Source: JANNBN01 sp963763885
Lineage (GTDB): Bacteria > Actinomycetota > Acidimicrobiia > Acidimicrobiales > JANYDT01
Assembly: GCA_963763885.1 (NCBI GenBank)
Contig: CAVXQD010000003.1
Location: forward strand, 620,001-684,000
Length of the DNA: 64,000 bases
Direction of reading: 5' to 3'
A program made the translations under genes and the position numbers. The notes under the pieces were generated by a model. The model saw only the letters and a program-made list of their open reading frames with translations. It was not told the DNA's origin and searched no databases. Positions 45,226-53,825 of this stretch are shown here, in pieces (the stretch's first letter is position 1; the number at the start of each line of letters is the position of its first letter).

Positions 45226-45325
45226 GTTGAAGCGTCCCGGGGGCGGGGCGGGGGTCCACAACCATCAGGGCCAGGTGGGGGACTGGCGTACGGCAGGGGT
45301 GGAGAACCATCTAGGGTTCCGCAGC

Positions 45326-46354
45326 ATGAAGCTCTACCCAGGTGTTGCCGTTGCTGCCGCCATCCCCACCGTTGGTGCCATCCTGGCTAAGCGGGCCCTC
45401 GGGGCCAAGCTGAGGCAGATCAACGCGTCGCACAACCCAACCCTCGATGCGCTCTTGAACCCACCCGAGAACGTGCACCATTCGGTGCTCAACACTTCCG
45501 ACGGCGCTGCCATCCATTACGTCGACACCAAGCCCGGTGCTGACCCGACAACGCCAACTGTTGTCCTCTGCCACGGCATTACTGCGCAGTGGTACTGCTG
45601 GTCGCCGGTCATCCGTGGCCTGTCCGATTCCGTCGATTCCGTCGATTCCGTTCGTGTCATTGCGTGGGACATGCGCGGGCATGGTCGATCAACTGCAGGA
45701 ACCGACGGCGTCACCGTCGCAGCTGCGGCTCGCGACATCGCTGAGCTGCTGGCCGATCTTGGCCTCACTCGCGCCGTCATCGCCGGGCACTCCATGGGCG
45801 GCATGGAACTGGCCAGGTTCATGGTGGACCACACCGCTGTCGCTCAAACGCGTGTCCAAGGGGCACTCTTCCTCGCAACAAGCGCCAACGCCAATACGGG
45901 GACTCGGCGCACCGGTGGATGGGCCCGCAACACCGGGACCCTCAACCGTGTGTCTGCGTTGGCCGGAGACAAGCAGATCACCCTGAAGCACGACAACCCC
46001 GTTGCTGTTGCCTTGATGGCCGCGGGTTACGGCCCGGGCGTCACACGGGCAATGGTTGACCTGCAAATGAAGATGCAGAACGAGATGTCGCCGCGGTCCG
46101 CCAGAGAAGGATCAGCCAGCATCGCGCAGCACAACGTCGAACAAGCACTTCGTCAGCGCGCAGAGGATTTGTCGTCCATCGAAGTGGTGGTCATGTCTGG
46201 CACCTTCGACCGGCTCACCCCTCCAATCCACGGCCGTGGAATTGTGGCGGCCCTCCCGCACGCCAGCTGGGAAGAGATCAAAACCTCGGGCCACAACATC
46301 CTCACCGAACAGCCATACGTGGTTGTCGATACGCTGCGCAAGCTGCTCATCTAA
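45326..46354 (+). CDS. alpha/beta hydrolase with N-terminal membrane or signal segment
   Basis: A 342-residue protein. The N-terminal MKLYPGVAVAAAIPTVGAILAK is hydrophobic and may be an anchor or signal. The hydrolase core has VVLCHGITAQWYCW (oxyanion hole), WDMRGHGRS, the nucleophile elbow IAGHSMGGMEL (serine), FDRLTPP (Asp) and SGHNILTEQP (His). The substrate is unknown. ATG 45326 is preferred; the frame is open upstream through the palindromic repeat but that part is not protein-like. A small nine-base tandem repeat (GATTCCGTC three times, 45628-45654, coding DSVDSVDSV) lies before the RVIAWDMRG strand. Confidence 0.82.
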   Translation: MKLYPGVAVAAAIPTVGAILAKRALGAKLRQINASHNPTLDALLNPPENVHHSVLNTSDGAAIHYVDTKPGADPTTPTVVLCHGITAQWYCWSPVIRGLSDSVDSVDSVRVIAWDMRGHGRSTAGTDGVTVAAAARDIAELLADLGLTRAVIAGHSMGGMELARFMVDHTAVAQTRVQGALFLATSANANTGTRRTGGWARNTGTLNRVSALAGDKQITLKHDNPVAVALMAAGYGPGVTRAMVDLQMKMQNEMSPRSAREGSASIAQHNVEQALRQRAEDLSSIEVVVMSGTFDRLTPPIHGRGIVAALPHASWEEIKTSGHNILTEQPYVVVDTLRKLLI

Positions 46355-46404
46355 ACAAGCGCAACCAAAAACAGCTCCATTCGAGAAACCAGGAACGGTG
46401 AGCC

Positions 46405-46893
46405 ATGGCAGATGATCCCAACATCCACTTGCTGCCTTCTCAACGACTTGCTTCATTTGGCATCACGCTTGCAGCTCCGCCGATCCCAGCTGGCCTCTAC
46501 CAACCGTCGGTTCAGTCCGGCAACCTCTTGTTTCTCTCCGGCGTTGGACCCAAGCTTCCCGATGGGTCCTACGTCACGGGCAAGGTGGGTGCATTCGTCT
46601 CGCTTGGCGATGCACAAGCTGCGGCCCGGCTCGCCGGACTGCAACTGTTGGCTTCAGCACAGGGCGCACTCGGCAGTATTGACCGGGTCACCCGTGTGGT
46701 GAAGTTGCTTGGCATGGTGAACTGCGCACCGGGTTTCAACAACACTCCTGCAGTCATCGACGGATGCTCACAACTGTTCTTCGACGTCTTCGGCGAGGCT
46801 GTCGCCCGGAGCGCCCGATCCGCCGTTGGGATGGCTGAGCTTCCGTTCGATATTTGTGTCGAAATCGAAGCCATCTTCGAGTTTGCGCCGTGA
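46405..46893 (+). CDS. RidA/YjgF-family protein
   Basis: A 162-residue protein of the RidA (UK114/YER057c) family; members hydrolyse reactive enamine/imine intermediates or have other small-molecule roles. Seen: YQPSVQSGNLLFLSGVGPKLPDGSYVTGKVG near the N-terminus and VGMAELPFDICVEIEAIFEF at the end, where the conserved Arg of active RidA deaminases is replaced in this subfamily (VARSARSAVGMAELP). This longer subgroup (about 155 aa) is not the classical imine deaminase. Its stop overlaps the GTG start of the dipeptidase gene (GTGA), so the two are coupled. Confidence 0.85.
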   Translation: MADDPNIHLLPSQRLASFGITLAAPPIPAGLYQPSVQSGNLLFLSGVGPKLPDGSYVTGKVGAFVSLGDAQAAARLAGLQLLASAQGALGSIDRVTRVVKLLGMVNCAPGFNNTPAVIDGCSQLFFDVFGEAVARSARSAVGMAELPFDICVEIEAIFEFAP

Positions 46894-47900
46894 TCCCCGG
46901 CAGCCCAACCATTCGTCGCCCCTGGGTGGACATTCATGCCCACCCAGGCCGGTGTTTCATGGGCAGAACCGGCGAACAGGAGCAAACTGAACCGCCTTCG
47001 CAGCTTGACCACGATGCGCTGGAAATTGCCGACGCGATGTGTCAGGCAGGGTTGAGCGCGGTGAGCTACTCCAGTGTCTCTGACCTTCGGGTTATCGGGT
47101 TCAACGCACAAGGTGGCCTTGGCGCAACCCGGCAGTTTGAACTTGGCGAAGCGGTGCAGGACCATCGTCGTCAGTTGGAGCGAATCGCGTCCATCAGCAC
47201 GATTGCCAACCTCCCAATCGCTCGGACCGTAGCCGACGTATGGGCGGCACAAGCAATTGATCGCACCGCATTGCTGCTGATGTGCGAAGGAGCGGACTTT
47301 GCCGAAGACGACCTGTCGCTGGTGGCCGAAGCACACGAGCTTGGCGTGCGATGCATCACCATCGTTCACTACCGCCAGAACGTCTTCGGCGACCTGCAAA
47401 CCGAGCCGTCGCGGCACAATGGGTTGTCGGCCAAGGGCGTGGAACTGGTGACTCAGATGAACCGCCTTGGCATCATCGTTGACATGGCGCATGCAAGCTT
47501 CGAGACAACGTGTGCTGCGGTCGAGGCCTCCACCGACCCGGTCATGATTTCCCATACACACTTACGACACAGCACCGATGACCACCCCCGCTTGGTCAGC
47601 CTTGAACATGCTCGGGTGGTGGCTAGCGCTGGGGGTCTCATTGGCGCGTGGCCGTCGGGCGTGCGGTCTGCCAGCTTCGATGACTTTGTGGATGAAGTGG
47701 CTCGTCTCGCTGATGCCGTTGGCGTGGACCACGTGGGCATCGGAACTGATATGGACGCAAACTATCGGCCGGTGATGACTCGGTACCAAGAGTTCCACGA
47801 CCTTGCGGACGCCCTCGCAAAACGCGGCATGACTCACAACGAGATCGACCGAGTATTGGGCCTCAACGCCCTGGAATTGTTCCAACGCGTCTGCGGCTGA
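46890..47900 (+). CDS. membrane dipeptidase-like M19 family peptidase
   Basis: A 336-residue zinc dipeptidase of the renal dipeptidase (M19) family. Metal and active-site motifs: VDIHAHPG (H-x-H), LLMCEGAD (bridging Glu), ITIVHYRQN (His), VDMAHASFE (His) and ISHTHLRH near residue 225, then GVDHVGIGTDMDANY. GTG 46890 overlaps the RidA stop; the N-terminus without signal peptide suggests a cytoplasmic enzyme. RidA and M19 together suggest a small amino-compound catabolic unit, an inference from order only. Confidence 0.87.
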   Translation: MIPGSPTIRRPWVDIHAHPGRCFMGRTGEQEQTEPPSQLDHDALEIADAMCQAGLSAVSYSSVSDLRVIGFNAQGGLGATRQFELGEAVQDHRRQLERIASISTIANLPIARTVADVWAAQAIDRTALLLMCEGADFAEDDLSLVAEAHELGVRCITIVHYRQNVFGDLQTEPSRHNGLSAKGVELVTQMNRLGIIVDMAHASFETTCAAVEASTDPVMISHTHLRHSTDDHPRLVSLEHARVVASAGGLIGAWPSGVRSASFDDFVDEVARLADAVGVDHVGIGTDMDANYRPVMTRYQEFHDLADALAKRGMTHNEIDRVLGLNALELFQRVCG

Positions 47901-47923
47901 CCGCAGCGCTCAGCGCCGGAGCG

Positions 47924-48505
47924 TTACGCCCGCTCTGCCCATTTGGGAGTCAGAGCTGGCATCGGCACCCCCAACAGGTCAAGCGCCTGAGTTGAAGTGT
48001 CGGCCGACCGAAGAACGTCTTGGTGTGCAGGTTTCATGAAGCCAGCAGTGGTGGCATGGCTGGTCTGCGCAAGAAGCGGATTCCAGAACCCGGCCACGTT
48101 GACCACCACCACAGGTTTGTGGTGAATGCCCAACTGTGTCCACGTGAGAACTTCGAACAGTTCTTCGTAGGTGCCGTAACCGCCGGGGAGTGCAAGGAAC
48201 CCGTCGGCCAGTTCAGCCATCCGCGCTTTGCGGTCGTGCATGGTGGCCACGATCTCCAGCTCGGTGATGCCGTGGTGGCCGACTTCGGCCCCCAGCAACG
48301 CCTGCGTAATGACCCCGTGCACCCGGCCGCCTGCGGCAAGTGCAGCATCGGCCACGGTACCCATCAGCCCGACGTTGCCGCCGCCGTAAACGAGGGTGAG
48401 CCCGCGTGACGCGATAGCAGTGCCCAACTCAACAGCAGCGTCCACATACACCGGATCGTGGCCTGGTGAGGAGCCGCAAAAGACGGCCACGGATGACAAC
48501 TGCAC
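47924..48505 (-). CDS. LOG family protein (TIGR00730)
   Basis: A 193-residue Rossmann-fold phosphoribohydrolase of the LOG (Lonely Guy) family, which cleaves cytokinin-riboside or related nucleoside monophosphates. Key motifs: VFCGSSPGHDPVY, LVYGGGNVGLMGTVADAAL, MHDRKARMAELADGFLALPGGYGTYEELFEVLTW (PGGYGTxEE is the family signature). Start ATG 48505 touches the stop of the upstream hydrolase gene at 48506, so co-transcription is likely. Confidence 0.9.
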   Translation of the reverse strand: MQLSSVAVFCGSSPGHDPVYVDAAVELGTAIASRGLTLVYGGGNVGLMGTVADAALAAGGRVHGVITQALLGAEVGHHGITELEIVATMHDRKARMAELADGFLALPGGYGTYEELFEVLTWTQLGIHHKPVVVVNVAGFWNPLLAQTSHATTAGFMKPAHQDVLRSADTSTQALDLLGVPMPALTPKWAERA

Positions 48506-50569
48506 CTAACCCCCCAGGCTCTTGAGCGCTTCGGCATTCACCGGTGTGGCGAGAATGACAAGCGACGAATCCGGGCCAGCCAACGGCGCAATGGATTGCA
48601 TGTCAGAGGTCTGCAGGGCCTTCGGCCCAAACGACCCGAAAATCACGAAATCCGAGCCGTTCTGCAGACCGCCCACAACAGAGTCGGTCAGTTCCGGGAT
48701 GTCGTCGCTGTAGATACTGGTGAACCCGCCTTTGGTGAGCGCTGCCATGAGTTCCTTGCTGGCTGCCTTGCCTGTGCCGGTGAACCTGAATGTACGGCTG
48801 GCGAAGTTTGCAGAGTCCAGCCCAAGCAATGACGCACCCTCTTCCATCGGCACCTCGGTGAACCCGGCAGGCAGGGCAACGTTTGCCAACGTGGGTGTGG
48901 GTTTCGCAGGGACAGCCTGCTCACACGACAACCCAGCGGAGGGCCGCGTTCCTTGCAGGTAATACGCCGCAACGGCCTTCTTCGCGCACTCGGACTCGAA
49001 GAGCCCGCCGTGGCCTTCTCCGGTGAACGTGATGAGCGACGCCTTGGGGCCTAGCGCTGCAGTGAGCGTGAGCGCCTGTGAGTACGGCGTGGCTGGGTCG
49101 TTCTTGCCGCCGATGACCACCAGCGGAACGTTGCCGGAGTAGGCAACCGCAGGCTGCGCCCGATCGCAGTTGGTTTCCCAATCAGCATCGGAGATGAACC
49201 GGCTCAGTGTGCCCAGGGTCTTGAGCTGTTCAATGAATACGTTGAGATCGCCGTCGATTGGCTGCGCGATGCCTGATGCGCAACTGATGACCGTGTTGGC
49301 CTCGGAGAGCGACTCGTACTTCCCGTTTGATGGGTCCCGCTGATTGTACGAATCAGCCAATGCGAGCAAGCCGGACCCGTCGCCAGCTTCAGCTTGAGCC
49401 AGCGCTGCCCCGAAAATTGGCCAAGTGACGTTGCTGTACAACGACGAGATGGTGGCAAGCGTGATGGCACCTTCGCCAACCATGCGGCCTTTCGAAGTGA
49501 GCGGCTTGGTGTCCAGTTGGTCAACCAGGTTCAGGTAGCGCTGGGTGACATCGGGAGCATTGAACGCGCAGCCCGTTTCCTTCTCGCACCATGCTGCCCA
49601 ATTGGCAAATGCCTTGTTGAACCCGCCCCACTGAACAATGGTGGACTGGTTGCCTGTTGTCTCGGGGAGAAAGGCGCCGTCAAGGACCATGGCCCCAACC
49701 TTGTCTGGGTATGCAGTTGCGTAGACGGCCCCGAGGTAAGAGCCGTAGCTGACACCATAGTAAGTCAACTTAGTATCACCAAGTGCAGCCCGCAGCGCGT
49801 CCATGTCTTGGACAACCCGGAGCGTGGAGAAACGGTCGAGGTCGGGGTACTTCTTGAGGCAGGCCCCCTCCAGGTCGGTGGCCTTGACCTCGGCCAGCTC
49901 GGCTGCGTTGTCCGGCGTGGGATCAACGTTGAGTTGGGCGTCGAGGAATTTGTCGTTGACACAATCCACCGGCATGGACTGCCCCGTGCCGCGGGGGTCG
50001 AAGCCGATGAAGTCGTATGCGTCTCGAACTTCAGCAGGCATACGGTTGGCGACGGAACTGGCATACGTGATGCCAGAAGCGCCTGGCCCACCCGGGTTGA
50101 CAAGCATCACGCCACGGCGTTTGCCACGAGCTTTAACCCGGCTGATCTCCAACGAGAACGTTTCGCCGGTGGGCTTTGCGTGGTCAACAGGCATGATTAC
50201 CTGGGCGCACTCGAGCTTGATTGAAGCTGCCAGCTTGTTGGTGCACGTTCCCCATTTGGGAGCCTTGACCTTTGCTACCGGGAGGACCGGCACGGGCACC
50301 AGTGGGTCGCCCGCAGGGATGCTGCCAGCTGCGGCTTCGGCCCCTGTGACTCCAGCGTCGAACGAGACGTCAGAAGTGCCCGGTGCGCCTGAATCGGCCG
50401 CAGAGGTGGGGGAACCCGCAGGAGTTGTGTCCGGGAGCGCAGACTCGGCACCGGCCTGAGCCGTAGTGGGAATGCTGGTGCCGGTATCGGCTGACGAGGA
50501 TCTGAACGAACAGCCGGACGCCATCAGCGAAAACGCGATGACAATCGCCGTAAGAGAAGAGCGCTTCAT
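48506..50569 (-). CDS. secreted alpha/beta hydrolase, tripeptidyl aminopeptidase (TAP) type lipoprotein
   Basis: A 687-residue exported protein. The signal peptide MKRSSLTAIVIAFSLMASGC ends in a lipobox Cys at residue 20, followed by a long Thr/Ser/Ala-rich linker to about residue 90. The hydrolase core: VMLVNPGGPGASGITYA, DFIGFDPRGTGQS, YYGVSYGSYLGAVYATAYPDKV (Ser nucleophile), VIGGKNDPATPYSQA (Asp) and FTGEGHGGLFESEC (His). The TAP C-terminal part carries the disulfide-forming Cys. An extra C-terminal region of about 120 residues follows. Expected to act on peptides outside the membrane. Confidence 0.88.
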   Translation of the reverse strand: MKRSSLTAIVIAFSLMASGCSFRSSSADTGTSIPTTAQAGAESALPDTTPAGSPTSAADSGAPGTSDVSFDAGVTGAEAAAGSIPAGDPLVPVPVLPVAKVKAPKWGTCTNKLAASIKLECAQVIMPVDHAKPTGETFSLEISRVKARGKRRGVMLVNPGGPGASGITYASSVANRMPAEVRDAYDFIGFDPRGTGQSMPVDCVNDKFLDAQLNVDPTPDNAAELAEVKATDLEGACLKKYPDLDRFSTLRVVQDMDALRAALGDTKLTYYGVSYGSYLGAVYATAYPDKVGAMVLDGAFLPETTGNQSTIVQWGGFNKAFANWAAWCEKETGCAFNAPDVTQRYLNLVDQLDTKPLTSKGRMVGEGAITLATISSLYSNVTWPIFGAALAQAEAGDGSGLLALADSYNQRDPSNGKYESLSEANTVISCASGIAQPIDGDLNVFIEQLKTLGTLSRFISDADWETNCDRAQPAVAYSGNVPLVVIGGKNDPATPYSQALTLTAALGPKASLITFTGEGHGGLFESECAKKAVAAYYLQGTRPSAGLSCEQAVPAKPTPTLANVALPAGFTEVPMEEGASLLGLDSANFASRTFRFTGTGKAASKELMAALTKGGFTSIYSDDIPELTDSVVGGLQNGSDFVIFGSFGPKALQTSDMQSIAPLAGPDSSLVILATPVNAEALKSLGG

Positions 50570-50674
50570 CTACGCAGTCTTGCCGCGACTGGGGTGCTCC
50601 GTTAACCGGGTTGAAGCTGGGACCGGGGGTCAGAAGCGTGCTGCTCCATGCACGTCGACTTCTAATGTGCATGC

Positions 50675-50902
50675 ATGATCCGTCGAACGACCATCGAACT
50701 AGATGAAGACCTTGTAGCCGAAGCGCGCTCCGTGCTTGGTCAACCAACTGTTCGCGCCACAGTGGAAGAAGCACTCCGTCGTGCGGTTCAATCCGAGCGA
50801 TCAAATGACCGGCTCCACCGATCCGAACAGGTCGACGCCCTCCGAAAAACTGCGCAACTTATCGACCAAGACGTGTTGCTGAGCGGCGAGGCGTGGCGTT
50901 GA
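50675..50902 (+). CDS. orphan VapB-type ribbon-helix-helix antitoxin
   Basis: A 75-residue protein, MIRRTTIELDEDLVAEARSVLGQPTVRATVEEALRRAV, of the VapB/DUF2191 antitoxin type, usually followed by a PIN toxin. Here no toxin gene follows; the next gene is the histidine kinase on the other strand starting 30 bases away. It is therefore an orphan antitoxin, a remnant of a pair or a stand-alone regulator. The start follows a region with no obvious competing ORF. Confidence 0.78.
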   Translation: MIRRTTIELDEDLVAEARSVLGQPTVRATVEEALRRAVQSERSNDRLHRSEQVDALRKTAQLIDQDVLLSGEAWR

Positions 50903-50931
50903 CGGGGTGGTGAACTAAATCTCCGAACCAA

Positions 50932-52398
50932 TCACAGCTCGGTTACCTCAGGTAGGCGCAAGGTGAGGACCGCTCCACCGTCAGGCGAATTGGCCGCTTC
51001 GACGCTGCCACCCCAACGCTGCGCGACTTCCGAGACGATGGAGAGCCCAAGCCCCGAGCCTGGCTGACTGCGGGCAGTCTCTGACCGATAGAACCTGTCG
51101 AACACCCGAGGAAGATCTGCTTGTTCGAACCCCGTTCCGTGGTCCCGCACGGTGATTTCGCCCTTGGCGACGCGCACCACTACGGGGGCATTGGAAGTGT
51201 CGAACTTCACTGCGTTGCCCAACAGATTGCCAATGGCTCGCGCCAGGCCCGTTGGACCAACATGCACCAGCGAGTCGTCTCCGGTGACAAAGACTTGGCG
51301 TCCGGTACGACGACGCACCACTGCAGCGCAACGTTCCGCAAGGTCTCGCAAACCAACGGTCTCCGCAGTCTCGCTGTCCTGCCCGGACGCCGTGGCCTGC
51401 TCCACAAGTTCGTTGACCAGGCGCACCATTTCTTCAACCTCTGACTGCACGTCTGCCACCAGGTGCTGCCGGTCTTCAACGCCTAACCGGTCAAGCTTTG
51501 GTAGCAAGCTCAGGTTGGTTCGCAACGAGGTCAGCGGCGTGCGCAATTCGTGGCTGGCGTCCTCGACCAAGCGTTGCTGCTGTTCGCGTGACGACTGCAA
51601 CGCGGTGACTAACCGTTGAAACGCCGCGGCGACTCGTGCGGTCTCGTCTGAGCCGCTGGTGTCCAACGGCACGGTAGGGACCAGGTTGCCGGTGGTTGCC
51701 ATTGCAGTGACCACATGTTCCAAATGCAGAAGCCGGCGGGTGGCCCGACGAGCAAGCATCCACGCCATGAGCGCTGCCACAAGGCTGGTAATCGCAACGA
51801 GTAGTGCGAAGCGGCGCAAGAGGTCTCTCATGACCTGAGCGTTTTCGTCCACGTTGCGGGCAACCATTACCAAGCCCTCGCCTGGGACACCAATCGTCAG
51901 GACGCGAAATTCGCTCCCGTCGATGGACACGGTTCGCCCGTTGGTGATCTTTGTTTCGGAGCGAGCGATCCGTTTGTCCGTATCCGAGATGGGCAGTGCG
52001 ATGTTGGGTGCAGCAACTACTTCGCCGGTGGTGTCCACAAACTGGGTTGCCACAAGTTCTGAACCCGGTCCACCTCGACGCGAAGGGCCGCTGTCTCCTG
52101 GAGGCGGGTACGGGCGACCGCCGCTGTCGCCGGGCGACACGGAGATGATTGCTCGACCACTACCTGTGGCGTCAGCGACCGGCGCTTGCGAAACGATGAT
52201 GGGGTCCTGGTTCTTGTCCAGGTTGATGCCGTGACGTTCCACCTGGCGCGCCATGCGGCCGCCTGAGGACGCCAACGACTCGTCAACCGCACGATCGAGG
52301 CGATCCGCAGTTGATCGGTAGCTGAGCGTGGTCGCAACAAGTGTTGCCAGCGCAGCAACGAGCGCAACGGTGAGAGTAAAGCGAAGACGAAGACTCAT
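50932..52398 (-). CDS. sensor histidine kinase (MprB-like)
   Basis: A 488-residue two-component sensor. An N-terminal membrane helix (TLTVALVAALATLVATTL) and a second (LLVAITSLVAALMAWMLA near residue 200) enclose an outside sensor domain with a glycine/proline-rich loop. HAMP, HisKA (VEDASHELRTPLTSLRTNLSLL, phospho-acceptor His) and HATPase (GNLLGNAVKF, DHGTGFEQADLPRVFDRFYRS, GSGLGLSIV) follow. ATG 52398 is chosen; the longer frame to 52539 lies inside the response regulator gene. It lies 20 bases downstream of the response regulator and is co-transcribed with it. The layout resembles MprAB/TcrA-type pairs that respond to envelope stress. Confidence 0.9.
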   Translation of the reverse strand: MSLRLRFTLTVALVAALATLVATTLSYRSTADRLDRAVDESLASSGGRMARQVERHGINLDKNQDPIIVSQAPVADATGSGRAIISVSPGDSGGRPYPPPGDSGPSRRGGPGSELVATQFVDTTGEVVAAPNIALPISDTDKRIARSETKITNGRTVSIDGSEFRVLTIGVPGEGLVMVARNVDENAQVMRDLLRRFALLVAITSLVAALMAWMLARRATRRLLHLEHVVTAMATTGNLVPTVPLDTSGSDETARVAAAFQRLVTALQSSREQQQRLVEDASHELRTPLTSLRTNLSLLPKLDRLGVEDRQHLVADVQSEVEEMVRLVNELVEQATASGQDSETAETVGLRDLAERCAAVVRRRTGRQVFVTGDDSLVHVGPTGLARAIGNLLGNAVKFDTSNAPVVVRVAKGEITVRDHGTGFEQADLPRVFDRFYRSETARSQPGSGLGLSIVSEVAQRWGGSVEAANSPDGGAVLTLRLPEVTEL

Positions 52399-52417
52399 GT
52401 GTAAACACACAGCCCGT

Positions 52418-53095
52418 TCAGGACCGTGCCACGTACCCGATGCCGCGCACCGTGTGGATGAGTCGAGGCTGATCGTTTTCTTCCGTCTTGCGACGCAGGT
52501 ATCCGATGTACACCGCGAGGTTCTTGGAGTCCGGCCCAAAGTCGTATCCCCAAATACGTTCGTAGATGGTGGAGTGATCCAACACCACGCCTTGGTTGAG
52601 CAACATCAATTCAAGGAGGTCGAACTCTGTTTTCGACAACTCGATCTCGCGTCCGGCTCGGACACAACGGCGGCCGGACACGTCGAGTGTGAGGTCTCCG
52701 AGCGAGAGTTGCCGATTATCGGTCTCGTCGGTTCGAAATCGGCGGGCGAGTGCTCGTACACGCGCCAGCAATTCATCAAGCACATACGGTTTCGGCAGGT
52801 AATCGTCGGCGCCGGCATCCAGTCCCGACACACGATCCGAGGTTTCGGCTCGTGCGGTCACCATCATGATTGGTGTGCGGTCCCCGCGTGAGCGCAGCCG
52901 ACGGCAGGTGGTGAGCCCATCGATGTTTGGCATCATCACGTCGAGCAGCGCCACGTCAACGGTGTTGTCTGCCATGTGGTCAAGCGCCTCGGCTCCGTCC
53001 TTGACCGCCACCACGTCGTAGCCCTCCAGCGCGAGGGCACGTTGCAACGAGTCTCTGACTGCGCGGTCGTCTTCAGCTATCAGTACGCGAACCAT
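52418..53095 (-). CDS. OmpR-family response regulator (MprA-like)
   Basis: A 225-residue regulator. The receiver domain has acidic residues EDD near the start, the phosphorylation Asp in VALLDVMMPNIDG and the conserved Lys in DDYLPKPYVLDELLARV. The C-terminal winged helix has LSKTEFDLLELMLLNQGVVLDHSTIYERIWGYDFGPDSKNLAVYIGYLRRKTEE...IHTVRGIGYVARS. It is first in a two-gene operon with the sensor kinase. It is divergent from a small secreted-protein gene, whose promoter region has a tandem CCTTAC site that could be its target. Confidence 0.92.
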   Translation of the reverse strand: MVRVLIAEDDRAVRDSLQRALALEGYDVVAVKDGAEALDHMADNTVDVALLDVMMPNIDGLTTCRRLRSRGDRTPIMMVTARAETSDRVSGLDAGADDYLPKPYVLDELLARVRALARRFRTDETDNRQLSLGDLTLDVSGRRCVRAGREIELSKTEFDLLELMLLNQGVVLDHSTIYERIWGYDFGPDSKNLAVYIGYLRRKTEENDQPRLIHTVRGIGYVARS

Positions 53096-53170
53096 GGGCT
53101 ACCAGTGTGACCGGTTAGGAGGTACGTGGGGAATGGTCAGGGGCCGATTCTCAAAGGGTTCCCGTTCAAG

Positions 53171-53187
53171 CCTTACTCATTCCTTAC
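53171..53187. promoter_or_regulatory. possible response-regulator binding site
   Basis: CCTTAC at 53171-53176 and again at 53182-53187, an 11-base period, in the 115-base space between the divergent response regulator and secreted protein genes. OmpR-family proteins often bind direct repeats spaced by one helical turn. The site is inferred from spacing and position only. Confidence 0.4.
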
Positions 53188-53210
53188 GCGTTGGGCCGAT
53201 ACTCAGGACT

Positions 53211-53792
53211 ATGACCTCTCGTCTCAGCCGCCGTGCACTTGTCCTGACCGCAGCGTCGGTCTCCGCCGCAGCACTTCTGTTCTCGGTTTCTTCCACCTCC
53301 TCTGTGTCTGCTGCAACCGTTACTACCAAGGTCGCCACAAAGACTGCTGCCCAGCCAGGGCCGGGCCAGGGACGACAGCGTGGAGGTTTCTTCGGGGGCG
53401 CCAACCTCGAGGCAGCCGCGAAGGCGCTTGGGATTACTACCGATGCACTCACCAAGGAACTGACTGCCGGAAAGAGCATCGCTGACGTTGCGACGGCCAA
53501 GAAGATCTCCGTTGACAAAGTGGTTGACGCAATCCTCGCAGCGACCCGTCCGCAGATTGTTGAGATGGTGAACGCCAAGGGCCTTGCGCTTCGTGGTCCT
53601 GGTGGGCCTGGTGGACCCGACGGACAGGGCGCTCCTGGTGCAGGAACCAGCCAAGGTGCCACCGGCGAAGCCCTGAAGACCTGCCTGAAGGGTAAGGGAA
53701 TCGACCCGACCAAGGTCCCAACGGATCAGGCCGGCAAGGACGCACGCGCCAAGGCCCTGAAGGAATGCATCAAGGCCAGCGCTCCATCCTGA
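53211..53792 (+). CDS. small secreted protein, 193 aa
   Basis: ATG 53211 begins a clear signal peptide (MTSRLSRRALVLTAASVSAAALLFSVSSTSSVSA), cleavage expected near residue 34. The mature part has a Gly/Gln/Arg-rich spacer, then LEAAAKALGITTDALTKELTAGKSIADVATAKKISVDKVVDAIL, a short helical domain repeated in many secreted actinobacterial proteins, then a Gly/Pro-rich linker and a lysine-rich end with two cysteines. Function unknown. It is divergent from the MprAB-like system and is a likely target of it. Confidence 0.75.
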   Translation: MTSRLSRRALVLTAASVSAAALLFSVSSTSSVSAATVTTKVATKTAAQPGPGQGRQRGGFFGGANLEAAAKALGITTDALTKELTAGKSIADVATAKKISVDKVVDAILAATRPQIVEMVNAKGLALRGPGGPGGPDGQGAPGAGTSQGATGEALKTCLKGKGIDPTKVPTDQAGKDARAKALKECIKASAPS

Positions 53793-53793
53793 T

Positions 53794-53815
53794 CAGCTGA
53801 TCAACAGATCAGCTG
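53794..53815. terminator. hairpin between convergent secreted protein and lacZ genes
   Basis: CAGCTGATC (53794-53802) and GATCAGCTG (53807-53815) form a perfect 9-bp stem with the loop AACA. The hairpin lies within a 16-base tandem duplication (53792-53823, units differing at one base), right after the secreted-protein stop and before the convergent lacZ end at 53826. Confidence 0.7.
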
Positions 53816-53825
53816 GTCAACAGGC

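Noticed and set aside
45628..45654. Nine-base triplet repeat (DSVDSVDSV) in the hydrolase as a phase-variation switch.
   Set aside because: The unit is a multiple of three, so changes in number would keep the frame.
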